Assembly: GCA_937901485.1 (NCBI GenBank)
Contig: CALGTT010000096.1
Coordinates: 1-9,253, forward strand
DNA length: 9,253 bases
Reading direction: 5' to 3'
From: an uncultured Ruminococcus sp.
GTDB taxonomy: Bacteria > Bacillota > Clostridia > Oscillospirales > Ruminococcaceae
Below are positions 1 to 6,392 of the stretch, one piece after another. Within the stretch, counting starts at the first letter, position 1. The number at the start of each line of letters is the position of its first letter. The position numbers and the translations under genes were made by a program. The notes below the pieces were generated by a model. The model was not told where the DNA came from and ran no database searches. It worked only from the letters and a program-made list of their open reading frames with translations.

Positions 1-2
1 AC

Positions 3-143
3 ATTGTTTTAACAAAAATTAATGATGACGACTTACCAAAAACAGAAAACGATAATCTATTTTACTCTCTTATTTTCTATATAAATAATGATAAATATGA
101 AATAGAAGGAAAAACTTCTGCAAAAAGAGAATCTTTCATATGA
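3..143 (+). CDS. 3' end of an unidentified AT-rich gene (5' end outside window)
   Basis: An open frame enters from the left edge and runs 46 codons to a TGA at 141-143. The peptide is rich in Asn, Asp, Lys and Ile and ends in KTSAKRESFI. I do not recognise a family. Support for coding is indirect: in DNA of about 23% GC an open stretch this long is unlikely by chance, the other two forward frames close within 20 bases, and the best reverse frame with an ATG closes after about 20 codons. The composition is unlike every other gene in the window, which suggests a recently acquired gene or the edge of an accessory segment. No clear intrinsic terminator follows. The start and most of the protein are not visible, so no function can be given. 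Confidence 0.5.
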   Translation: MVLTKINDDDLPKTENDNLFYSLIFYINNDKYEIEGKTSAKRESFI

Positions 144-305
144 GATTTCGCCTACATTCAGCGTTTTTTCGCCTGCTGTATCGCCGCTTTCAGGCACTGC
201 GCGGTACTTTGCCGGAAATGTGCTGAAAAACTCGTGTTTTTATTAGTTTTGCACATATCAGAATGGGATAAAGCGTTATTTTTGTGTAAACTAATTGATA
301 AAAGC
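144..305. other. Non-coding stretch between the AT-rich gene end and promoter P1
   Basis: No start codon with a ribosome site or convincing open frame is seen on either strand. About 144-235 is clearly richer in GC than the preceding 143 bases, marking a composition boundary. A weak inverted repeat (GCCTG and CAGGC, about 172-196) has no T-run. The only stronger structure is the inverted repeat at 242-295, listed separately. Confidence 0.5.
242..295. repeat. Imperfect inverted repeat upstream of promoter P1
   Basis: The left arm ATTAGTTTTGCACA (242-255) and right arm TGTGTAAACTAAT (283-295) pair over 8 + 4 base pairs with a small asymmetric internal loop, around a 27-base centre. No U-run follows, so it is not an ordinary terminator for the gene at the left edge. 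It ends 11 bases before the -35 box at 306, so it could be an operator or a DNA structure near the promoter. This is inference only. Confidence 0.35.
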
Positions 306-335
306 TTGACAGGGAGTGGGGTTTCCTGTTATAAT
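306..335 (+). promoter_or_regulatory. Strong sigma-A-type promoter P1
   Basis: The -35 box TTGACA (306-311) and -10 box TATAAT (330-335) are both perfect consensus, with an 18-base spacer. Transcription should start near 342. The first thing transcribed is an intrinsic terminator (350-389), so the default product is an RNA of only about 45-50 bases unless polymerase reads through toward the Na/Pi cotransporter. Confidence 0.75.
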
Positions 336-349
336 ATAAGATGGATAAT

Positions 350-389
350 ACCGCACAAAGACCATCTGACGGCTTTGTGCGGTTTTTTT
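350..389 (+). terminator. Intrinsic terminator just after P1 (possible attenuator or tiny RNA)
   Basis: ACCGCACAAAG (350-360) pairs perfectly with CTTTGTGCGGT (373-383) around a 12-base loop, and the run of seven T begins at 383. It lies 120 bases before the transporter start and within about 10 bases of the predicted P1 start site. This suits leader attenuation of the transporter, or a very short stand-alone RNA. CCATCT in the loop (362-367) is complementary to AGATGG (339-344), so a pseudoknot could form if transcription starts early enough to include those bases. Confidence 0.8.
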
Positions 390-397
390 GCAGAGAT

Positions 398-436
398 TTA
401 ACATGGATTTAACACAAATCAAAAGACAAATTTAAT
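398..436 (+). promoter_or_regulatory. PhoP-box-like TTAACA repeats overlapping a second promoter P2
   Basis: TTAACA occurs at 398-403 and again at 409-414, separated by 5 bases (11-base period). A weaker copy, TTAATA, is at 432-437 and a third exact copy at 452-457. Repeats of TT(A/T/C)ACA spaced by about 5 bases are the known binding pattern of PhoP in Bacillus. The second copy can also serve as a -35 box for a -10 of TTTAAT (431-436) with a 16-base spacer, each 5 of 6 to consensus, giving a promoter downstream of the terminator. Phosphate control of the transporter is inferred from the motif and the gene it precedes. A small hairpin, ACAGG/CCTGT (467-481), follows in the leader. Confidence 0.5.
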
Positions 437-511
437 AATCTTTCATTACAATTAACATATATGAAAACAGGGAAAACCTGTAAAAACGACAGAATGGAAA
501 GGAAAACGCGT

Positions 512-2290
512 ATGGACCTCACTCAAATTATTCTGGCACTGGTCACAGTGGCAGGCGGACTCGCATTCTTCCTCTACGGAATGAATGTTATGTCCTCCGG
601 ACTCGAAAAAATGGCAGGCGGCAAGCTTGAACAGGCTCTCAAAAAGCTGACCTCCAACCGCTTCAAAGCCCTCGCGCTCGGTGCAGGTATTACCATCGCC
701 CTGCAATCCTCTTCCGCACTCACCGTTATGCTCGTCGGACTCGTCAACTGCGGTGTTATGCAGATCGGTCAGACCGTCGGCATCATCATGGGTTCGAACA
801 TCGGTACGACCTTTACTGCATGGCTGCTCAGCCTTATGGATGTCGGCACGGACAACCTTCTGGTTGCCATGCTCAACCCCAAGCACTTCTCCCTCGTCCT
901 CGCCCTCATCGGCGCGTTCCTCATCCTCTCCGGCAAGAGCGTGCGCAAAAAGGACATCGGTAATATCATGGTCGGCTTTGCCGTCCTGATGTACGGTATG
1001 AAAATGATGGGCGATGCCGTTTCCCCCCTCGCGGATATGCCCGAATTCCAGCAGCTCCTCGTTGCATTCAATAACCCCCTGTTCGGCGTGCTCATCGGCG
1101 CAGTCGTGACCGGCATCATCCAAAGCTCCGCCGCTTCCGTCGGCATCCTCCAGACACTCGCCAGCCAGACCGGACAAATCAGCTACAGCATGGCGATCCC
1201 GATCATCATGGGACAGAATATCGGTACCTGCGTGACCGCCCTCATTTCCAGTATCGGTGTCAGCAGAAATGCAAAGAAGGTTGCCATCATCCACGTTTCG
1301 TTCAACCTCATCGGTACGATCGTCTGCCTGAGCCTGTACATGCTCGCAGATTCCATGATCCAGTTCACATTCTCCGATCTGCCCATTGATTCCGCAGGCA
1401 TCGCGCTCGTACATAGTATCTTCAATATCGCAACCACACTCCTGCTCCTGCCTTTTACCAAGCTCCTCGAAAAGATCGCCAACCTCTGCCTGCCCGGTGA
1501 TGGCAGCAACGAGAAAGAGCCGGCACAGGACGATATCATCGTGGACAAGCTCCTGCTGGCAACACCCTCCGTTGCACTGCGTGAGTGCGAGGAAGCATCC
1601 ACAAGAATGGCAGTTCTCTCCCGTGATACCCTGTTCTCCGCAATGGGACTGCTGAACAAGTTCGATGAAAAGATCGCCGAGGAGATCACCAAAAACGAAG
1701 ATCTGCTGGACGATTACGAGGATAAGATCGGTACAAGCCTTGTGCAGATCTCCTCACAGGCACTCTCCGAGCACGACAGCCAGCTCTGTTCGCGTGTGCT
1801 GCGTGCGATCAATGATTTCGAACGTCTGGGCGACCACGCGCTGAATCTGCTGGAGGTGGCAAAGGAGATCCATGAGAAAAAGATCCGCTTCACCCCCGAA
1901 GCACAGCAGGAGATCAATACCCTCACCGCCGCATTGCAGGAGATCCTGAACAATACCATCAGCATCTACGAATCCCCCGATGAAGCCGCCGCTGCGGATA
2001 TCGAGCCGCTCGAACAGGTCATCGACAACCTGACAAAGGCGATCAAGGCAAATCATGTCAAGCGTCTGCAAAAGGGTGCATGTACCATCGAAACCGGCTT
2101 TGTGCTCATTGACCTGCTGACCAATTACGAGCGTGTTTCCGACCATTGCTCCAATATTGCCGTGCTCATGATCGAGACTGCACACAATGCCTTTGATACG
2201 CACAAGTACCTCAATCAGGTGCGTTTCGGCAATCAGAACTTTATTGACAATTTCGAGAAATACAGCGAAAAGTACAGTATTGCGGAATAA
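512..2290 (+). CDS. Na/Pi cotransporter family protein with C-terminal PhoU-like domain
   Basis: Membrane protein of 592 residues predicted to couple sodium entry to phosphate transport. Two copies of the Na_Pi_cotrans repeat are visible: residues about 15-105 with QSSSA at 65-69 and SNIGTT at 95-100, and residues about 155-275 with QSSAA at 204-208 and QNIGTC at 235-240. The paired QSS motifs are the family hallmark and line the transport site. More hydrophobic helices follow to about residue 325. Residues about 345-592 are charged and helical, like the PhoU-type tail of bacterial NptA-like proteins (for example FERLGDHALNLLEVA and YERVSDHCSNIAVLM). An in-frame ATG lies at 461, but only the ATG at 512 has a good ribosome site (GGAAAGG, 9 bases away). 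It stands alone, with a terminator 7 bases after the stop. Substrate is inferred from family. Confidence 0.93.
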   Translation: MDLTQIILALVTVAGGLAFFLYGMNVMSSGLEKMAGGKLEQALKKLTSNRFKALALGAGITIALQSSSALTVMLVGLVNCGVMQIGQTVGIIMGSNIGTTFTAWLLSLMDVGTDNLLVAMLNPKHFSLVLALIGAFLILSGKSVRKKDIGNIMVGFAVLMYGMKMMGDAVSPLADMPEFQQLLVAFNNPLFGVLIGAVVTGIIQSSAASVGILQTLASQTGQISYSMAIPIIMGQNIGTCVTALISSIGVSRNAKKVAIIHVSFNLIGTIVCLSLYMLADSMIQFTFSDLPIDSAGIALVHSIFNIATTLLLLPFTKLLEKIANLCLPGDGSNEKEPAQDDIIVDKLLLATPSVALRECEEASTRMAVLSRDTLFSAMGLLNKFDEKIAEEITKNEDLLDDYEDKIGTSLVQISSQALSEHDSQLCSRVLRAINDFERLGDHALNLLEVAKEIHEKKIRFTPEAQQEINTLTAALQEILNNTISIYESPDEAAAADIEPLEQVIDNLTKAIKANHVKRLQKGACTIETGFVLIDLLTNYERVSDHCSNIAVLMIETAHNAFDTHKYLNQVRFGNQNFIDNFEKYSEKYSIAE

Positions 2291-2296
2291 TGTGAG

Positions 2297-2325
2297 AAAC
2301 GTCCGGCTTTTGCCGGACGTTTTTT
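2297..2325 (+). terminator. Intrinsic terminator of the Na/Pi cotransporter gene
   Basis: A perfect 11-base-pair stem, AAACGTCCGGC (2297-2307) with GCCGGACGTTT (2312-2322), has a TTTT loop and a T-run at 2320-2325. It lies between the converging stops at 2290 and 2329. Read on the minus strand the same hairpin is followed by only a short T-rich stretch, so it may also end the sigma-factor operon, less efficiently. Confidence 0.9.
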
Positions 2326-2328
2326 GTG

Positions 2329-3609
2329 TCAATTAAAGCCCCCATCCCAGATCTCCACATGCTGTAAATACTCCGGACGCACCGCCGGAACATAGAACAC
2401 ACCAAAATTCCGCGTGTCGGTGTCTTTGACAAAATCCGGCTCGATTTCGGCGTAAATGCGATAGTACGGCAGATAATACTTCTCGCTGTTCCCCGTACGG
2501 TAGATCAGCTCGATCTTTGCCGCGGACATATCCTGTGTGCTGTACTCCTCCGGCACGGTCGTCAGATATTCGCCGCGCAGGAACAGCTCCTCCGCCTCCT
2601 CCGGCGTGAGAATGGGGTAATCCCCGACCTTGTGAGTGCGGTCGGTCTGCTTCCGGTCGATCAGCCAGAGCTGACGCACATCGTCACAGGCGAATTTCAC
2701 GGTGTCAAAATTGTAGCTTAAAATCTGCGCCGTCAGATCGCCGGCGGCATCGTAAAAACAGATCTGATACGACTGCTCACCATAAATATTATAGTCGCCC
2801 CCCTCAATGCAGGCAGTCGGTTCTTCCATCCCGAATGCGCCAGGATAGGCCGCTTCGAGGTATTCCGCAGAGGTGACATACTGCGCGTAGGCATCGTGAT
2901 GCCCGAATCCCATCCCCTCCGGCAGGCGAATGGAGGGCGTGAATTCGATTCTGGTGTTCAGCCACGCGTCCACCGTGAACCGATGGTCATCCGCCGGCAT
3001 TTCCAACATGTAAAAACTGCCCTGCTCCATGTAGGCAAGGGCTTCTTCCTCGCTTGCAAACTTGTCGCGCAGCTCCTCCAGCGTGAGAGAGCCGTAGTGG
3101 GTATTGTGACGCACCAGCGCGGTTTCGTCAATCTCTGCACCCACGACTGCGGCAGCTTCGCGCAGGCGTTCAAGCATCCGCGCCTCGTCTGCAGGATGGG
3201 AAAGTGTATTGTCCCTGTCGTAGGCATGATAGTTCTCAAACACAGGGAGCGTGGTGAGGTTCGCGTCCTCGTGCCACGGATTGCCCGTTTTCAGCTCCGA
3301 AATGTCGTAGAATTCATACCCCTCAAAGCCCATGCTGCCTGCGGCAAAATTGAACTCGATCATGGGGAGATCCCCGAATTCGGTGGGATAGAGCGTCACG
3401 TCACCGCCGAGGGACGAATCATTCAGCGTGTCCAAAGGCTTGCGCGTGCTGAGAAACCACGCCGCCCCCGATGCAAAGAGCACCAGACACGCGGCAAGTG
3501 CGGCATAGCGTTTCCAGTGGATGTGCGGCTTTTTTGCAGGAGCTTCTGCTTTTTCCAGAAGTGCATCCTCGGTGCTGCCGATCATGTCCAGTAATTCGTC
3601 ATTTTTCAT
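2329..3609 (-). CDS. Single-pass membrane protein paired with ECF sigma factor; putative regulator or sensor
   Basis: Protein of 426 residues. The acidic N-terminus begins MKNDELLDMIGS, a basic stretch (KKPHIHWKRY, 26-35) comes before one membrane helix (about 35-53), and the remaining ~370 residues should lie outside the cell by charge bias. I see no HxxxCxxC zinc motif of ZAS-type anti-sigma factors. The last ~100 residues (328-426) contain VGDYPILTPEEAEELFLRG and a YYLPYYRIYAEI stretch; I recall similar tails in other Clostridia membrane proteins but cannot name the domain. The start at 3609 is chosen because AAGGAGGG lies 8 bases upstream and the ATG overlaps the sigma-factor stop by 11 bases, implying coupled translation. 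A longer in-frame opening to 3870 only reads through sigma-factor DNA. A role as anti-sigma factor or signal receptor is inferred from gene pairing. Confidence 0.88.
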   Translation of the reverse strand: MKNDELLDMIGSTEDALLEKAEAPAKKPHIHWKRYAALAACLVLFASGAAWFLSTRKPLDTLNDSSLGGDVTLYPTEFGDLPMIEFNFAAGSMGFEGYEFYDISELKTGNPWHEDANLTTLPVFENYHAYDRDNTLSHPADEARMLERLREAAAVVGAEIDETALVRHNTHYGSLTLEELRDKFASEEEALAYMEQGSFYMLEMPADDHRFTVDAWLNTRIEFTPSIRLPEGMGFGHHDAYAQYVTSAEYLEAAYPGAFGMEEPTACIEGGDYNIYGEQSYQICFYDAAGDLTAQILSYNFDTVKFACDDVRQLWLIDRKQTDRTHKVGDYPILTPEEAEELFLRGEYLTTVPEEYSTQDMSAAKIELIYRTGNSEKYYLPYYRIYAEIEPDFVKDTDTRNFGVFYVPAVRPEYLQHVEIWDGGFN

Positions 3610-4165
3610 CTCCAAAGCCCTCCTTGACAAAATGTTCATGCAGCCGCCTGCGTGTGCGGTGCAGGATGACGGATGCGTGCTTGACGGTGATCCCCGATCT
3701 TTCGGCAAGCTCCGGCAGCTGTCTTGCGTAGAAGTACCGCCCCAGAAAGAGATGCAGCTCGCGGTCGGGGAGCGTTTGCAGGAAGCGGTGCAGGCTTTCC
3801 TGCATGGCGTGATAGTCCGCCTGTGATTCCACATCGGCGGTGCGGTCAGTGCATTCGCGCAGTTCCTCAAGGATCAGCGGCAGTTCGCCGCCGCCGCGCT
3901 TGTCCGCATGATTCCTGCGCCAGCGCGTGAGGGAGAGGTTGCGCGTGATCCTTGCGAAAAACAGGCGCAGGACATTCGGCTTTTCCGGCGGCATGGCATT
4001 CCATGCGCGAAGCCATGTGTCATTGACGCACTCCTCCGCATCCTCCGTGCAGTGCAGGATATTGTCGGCGACCGTGCGGCAGTATGTGCCGTATTTCCGC
4101 GAAGATTCGGCAATTGCGGATTCGTCGCGCTCCCAGTACAGGGCAATGATCTGCTGGTCATCCAT
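3599..4165 (-). CDS. ECF-type RNA polymerase sigma factor (sigma-70 family)
   Basis: Protein of 188 residues, the usual ECF size, that should direct RNA polymerase to a small set of promoters. Region 2 covers about residues 15-85, with the typical segment EDAEECVNDTWLRAWN (41-56) followed by aromatic and basic residues (LRLFFARITRNLSLTRWRR, 66-84). A linker precedes region 4 (about 123-180), whose helix-turn-helix falls in LPELAERSGITVKHASVIL (150-168) followed by a basic recognition tail (HRTRRRLHEHF). The ATG at 4165 is preferred over the one at 4171 because AAAGGAGG sits 7 bases from the former and almost touches the latter. The next gene overlaps its end. The upstream DNA carries an ECF-type promoter, suggesting self-activation. 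The signal and regulon are unknown. Confidence 0.93.
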   Translation of the reverse strand: MDDQQIIALYWERDESAIAESSRKYGTYCRTVADNILHCTEDAEECVNDTWLRAWNAMPPEKPNVLRLFFARITRNLSLTRWRRNHADKRGGGELPLILEELRECTDRTADVESQADYHAMQESLHRFLQTLPDRELHLFLGRYFYARQLPELAERSGITVKHASVILHRTRRRLHEHFVKEGFGDEK

Positions 4166-4194
4166 AAGCATTCCTCCTTTCTTCTGTTCTATAG

Positions 4195-4220
4195 GACGCA
4201 GACGGGGGATGAAAATTACA
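4195..4220 (-). promoter_or_regulatory. ECF-type, probably self-activated promoter of the sigma-factor operon
   Basis: Read on the minus strand, TGTAAT (4220-4215) is followed after 16 bases by CGTC (4198-4195) and then CTATAGAAC. A TGTAA/TGAAC-like -35 with a CGTC -10 at 16-17 bases is the known pattern of many self-regulated ECF promoters. It lies 30 bases before the sigma-factor ATG and after the terminator of the preceding gene. No sigma-A promoter is evident in this gap. Recognition by the adjacent sigma factor is inferred. Confidence 0.6.
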
Positions 4221-4228
4221 GGGATCTG

Positions 4229-4256
4229 AAAAAAACTGCTGCCAAATGGCAGCAGT
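4229..4256 (-). terminator. Intrinsic terminator of the LRR membrane-protein gene
   Basis: On the minus strand ACTGCTGCC pairs with GGCAGCAGT (9 base pairs, 4256-4235) around an ATTT loop and is followed by an uninterrupted T-run (to 4229). It lies about 45 bases after the stop at 4302 and insulates the sigma-factor promoter from read-through. Confidence 0.9.
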
Positions 4257-4271
4257 CAGTTGCAAAAGCCT

Positions 4272-4289
4272 TTTCTGCGAACGCAGAAA
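4272..4289. repeat. Short palindromic hairpin between LRR-gene stop and terminator
   Basis: TTTCTGCG and CGCAGAAA form an 8-base-pair inverted repeat around AA, starting 13 bases after the stop codon of the minus-strand gene and before its terminator. No T-run follows. It could protect the mRNA 3' end or be incidental. Confidence 0.4.
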
Positions 4290-4301
4290 TAAGCCGAAAC
4301 A

Positions 4302-6191
4302 TTACTCCGTCCCGCTTCTCCTTGCCGCACGCAGCATCACAAACCACACCTTCGGATCCTGCTGTGCAAGCCACGGCAGATAGTCCGGATGTGTCGGCGC
4401 GATCTTCTTGCAGAGCTTGCGGGCGTATCGCAGATGTGCGCAGAGATATTCCACATACAGCATTGGCGCACCCTCATGCGCACGCTGGGTACTGCGCAGG
4501 ACATCGAAGCACATCAGCAGACGCTGTTTCTGCGTGAGCTGACGGATGCTGCCGTCCGTCCAGCGGAATGTGCCGCGCTTGAACACCTCGTCATAGACAC
4601 GGCGGTCAAAGAAGTACTGCCCGTCACCGCAAAATGCCGGCAAAAGCTCCTCGTGGAGCGTGCCGATCAGGGCGCGGTCAGGGATGTATTTGGTGATCTT
4701 TTCGCCATTTTCCATGAACTGCACGCGCTGTACCTTCCTGCAGCGGACGCTGAACAGCTCCGCACAGCTTCCGGAAAGCGGCGCATTCAGAGATACCAGC
4801 TCCGGTGTGACAAAGGCGTGATGCTCCGCATGGAACAGCCGTCCCTGCTCCTGCACAAGCGTCATGTCCTGCATACTGCCGCGGATGCTGTAGGACGCAA
4901 GCACATGCTCGGCGGTATGCACCGTGCAGGATGCTTCCTCGCACTGCGCCTGCGGGATCTTCACGGTGTCCTGTGAAAACGGCGTACCATCGGGATTGGC
5001 GGCTGTAATGCGCGGCGGGAAATGCACGGGGCTTGTATGCGCCGGCAGAATGATCTTTGCCGGACGCTTCGGGGGGATGAACCCATCCTGCACCACATGG
5101 AGCAGGAACGCTTCGCTGCTGATGATCACAGAAGCGCATTTGGAGAAATCGAACTCATGCGCCGAGGAAAATTCCAGCGCGGCGCGGTGCACGAGCATAT
5201 GCATATTGGCAGGGAAGATGAGCGTACCGGATACGCGGCTGCCGCAGAGAAGAATGTCCGCGCGGTCGTTCCGGAGTGCGGACAGAATGAACTGGTAGTT
5301 GTTGTGCAGGGGGGTGTGGCAGAACGCCGCGCCGTTGCCAAGATGTGTCTGCGGCGTGATTGTGAAATCCGACAGACCGCTGCCGCGGAATGCATGATCC
5401 CCGATCTGCTGCAATGCCGCCGGAAATGTAATGCGGTGCAGGGACGCGCATTCGGAAAAGGCGTTTTCCCCGATGCGGAACAGCGTCTGCGGAAGCTGTA
5501 CCTCGGAAAGGTTTCTGCACTGTTCAAATGTACCGGCAGGAAGTGTCTGGATCTGTGCGGCAAGCACACAGACCTCGATCGACGCACCGTGGAACACGTT
5601 TGTTCCAAGCTTGCGTACGGAAGTCGGCAGCTCCACGCGGCGGAGCGTACGATTGCCGGCAAATGCCCCTGTGCCGATCTCATTGACGGGCATTCCGCCG
5701 ATGAGTGCGGGCACGGTGAGCTGTGCCGCCTCGCCGTGGTAATTCGTGATGCGCACGGCTCTGGACTTTTTGCGGAACGAAAAGCCCTGTGCCGCTGCCT
5801 CCTGTTCAGTCAGGGAAACGGCATTCACGGGCGGATTGTGGTACTGTGCCGTCATCACGGGCACATAGCAGTCATGGATGCGTGCAAGCTCTGCGGCATT
5901 CGGGGTGCGCAGTGCGGTTTCCTTCGCATCGTCGGCAGTTTCGGGTGTTTTACCGCGCTGCATGGCTTCGATCTGCTGATATTCCTCCTCGGCATTCTGC
6001 TGCTCATGGAGCTGCTGAAAGCCCATATGCTGCTGTTCCTTTGCAGCGCGTTCCTGTTCCTGCATCCGAAGCTGACGCAGCCGCTGAATCGTGCGCAAAC
6101 GCCGTCTGCGCAGACGGACAGCACGGATGACGAACAGCAGGATCACAGCCGCCAGAAGCAGGCATAGGATAATGGGGATGATATATTCCAA
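4302..6191 (-). CDS. Membrane-anchored leucine-rich-repeat protein (BspA-like LRR), probably facing the cytoplasm
   Basis: Protein of 629 residues from the preferred TTG start. A single hydrophobic helix (about 3-24) is followed at once by a very basic stretch (VRLRRRRLR, about 25-33), then a Gln/Glu-rich, probably coiled-coil segment (about 40-80). Residues about 155-300 carry around five LRR_5-type repeats of the BspA/Treponema type, for example GTGAFAGNRTLRRVELP and GENAFSECASLHRITFP. The C-terminal ~180 residues hold no domain I recognise. By the positive-inside rule the LRR part should be in the cytoplasm, whereas most BspA-like proteins are on the surface. The TTG at 6191 has AAAGAGGTGA ideally placed (8 bases from GAGG); the GTG at 6200 lies inside that ribosome site. 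Function unknown; probably a protein-protein interaction scaffold. Own promoter and terminator. Confidence 0.85.
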   Translation of the reverse strand: MEYIIPIILCLLLAAVILLFVIRAVRLRRRRLRTIQRLRQLRMQEQERAAKEQQHMGFQQLHEQQNAEEEYQQIEAMQRGKTPETADDAKETALRTPNAAELARIHDCYVPVMTAQYHNPPVNAVSLTEQEAAAQGFSFRKKSRAVRITNYHGEAAQLTVPALIGGMPVNEIGTGAFAGNRTLRRVELPTSVRKLGTNVFHGASIEVCVLAAQIQTLPAGTFEQCRNLSEVQLPQTLFRIGENAFSECASLHRITFPAALQQIGDHAFRGSGLSDFTITPQTHLGNGAAFCHTPLHNNYQFILSALRNDRADILLCGSRVSGTLIFPANMHMLVHRAALEFSSAHEFDFSKCASVIISSEAFLLHVVQDGFIPPKRPAKIILPAHTSPVHFPPRITAANPDGTPFSQDTVKIPQAQCEEASCTVHTAEHVLASYSIRGSMQDMTLVQEQGRLFHAEHHAFVTPELVSLNAPLSGSCAELFSVRCRKVQRVQFMENGEKITKYIPDRALIGTLHEELLPAFCGDGQYFFDRRVYDEVFKRGTFRWTDGSIRQLTQKQRLLMCFDVLRSTQRAHEGAPMLYVEYLCAHLRYARKLCKKIAPTHPDYLPWLAQQDPKVWFVMLRAARRSGTE

Positions 6192-6228
6192 GCATGTCAC
6201 CTCTTTCGGTCAAAATCAATCTGCACCT

Positions 6229-6257
6229 ATTATAGCACATTTTTCCTTACAAATCAA
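6229..6257 (-). promoter_or_regulatory. Sigma-A promoter of the LRR membrane-protein gene
   Basis: On the minus strand TTGATT (6257-6252), a 17-base spacer and TATAAT (6234-6229), preceded by TGC as an extended -10. The expected start site is near 6222, giving a leader of about 30 bases to the TTG start. Confidence 0.8.
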
Positions 6258-6330
6258 TATCTTCCGGCAAAATCGGCATTGTGAACATAAAATGACGAAA
6301 AATTTTTCCTTTCAGAAAAGCAGGCGCAGT

Positions 6331-6359
6331 TTGACATTTTCCTGCGTGGGTGCTATAAT
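6331..6359 (+). promoter_or_regulatory. Consensus sigma-A promoter of the GNAT acetyltransferase gene
   Basis: TTGACA (6331-6336), an exact 17-base spacer and TATAAT (6354-6359), with TGC just before the -10. Both hexamers are perfect. Transcription should begin near 6366, giving a leader of about 27 bases. It is divergent from the LRR-gene promoter; the two -35 boxes are 73 bases apart. Confidence 0.88.
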
Positions 6360-6392
6360 GAAGGTACAGTATGCAATATGGGAGGAATCACG

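Noticed and set aside
100..235. Open reverse frame spanning the AT-rich end and the following spacer
   Set aside because: It has no ATG or ribosome site, crosses a sharp composition change and resembles no protein.
341..412. Mini open frame of 23 codons starting at the P1 transcript
   Set aside because: It has no ribosome site, begins at the predicted start of transcription and runs through the terminator hairpin; no coding sign.
452..1414. Long minus-strand open frame (320 residues) opposite the Na/Pi cotransporter
   Set aside because: The sense strand encodes a clear transporter with family motifs; the antisense product is a Glu/Asp/His-rich shadow with no ribosome site.
3610..3870. N-terminal extension of the sigma-factor partner protein
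   Set aside because: The in-frame opening is shadow reading of sigma-factor DNA. A strong ribosome site marks the ATG at 3609, followed by a typical N-terminus.
6102..6117. 16-base perfect palindrome CCGTCTGCGCAGACGG in the LRR gene
   Set aside because: It falls in the Arg-rich codons after the membrane helix, and a palindrome this size is not rare by chance in 9 kb.
5022..6167. Plus-strand open frame (381 residues) opposite the LRR membrane-protein gene
   Set aside because: It lies wholly within a minus-strand gene that has LRR repeats, a membrane helix, promoter and terminator. The product is Cys/Arg/His-rich and lacks a ribosome site.
6297..6308. GAAAAATTTTTC palindrome between divergent promoters
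   Set aside because: A simple A/T run in an AT-rich spacer; expected by chance and without T-tail context on a transcript.
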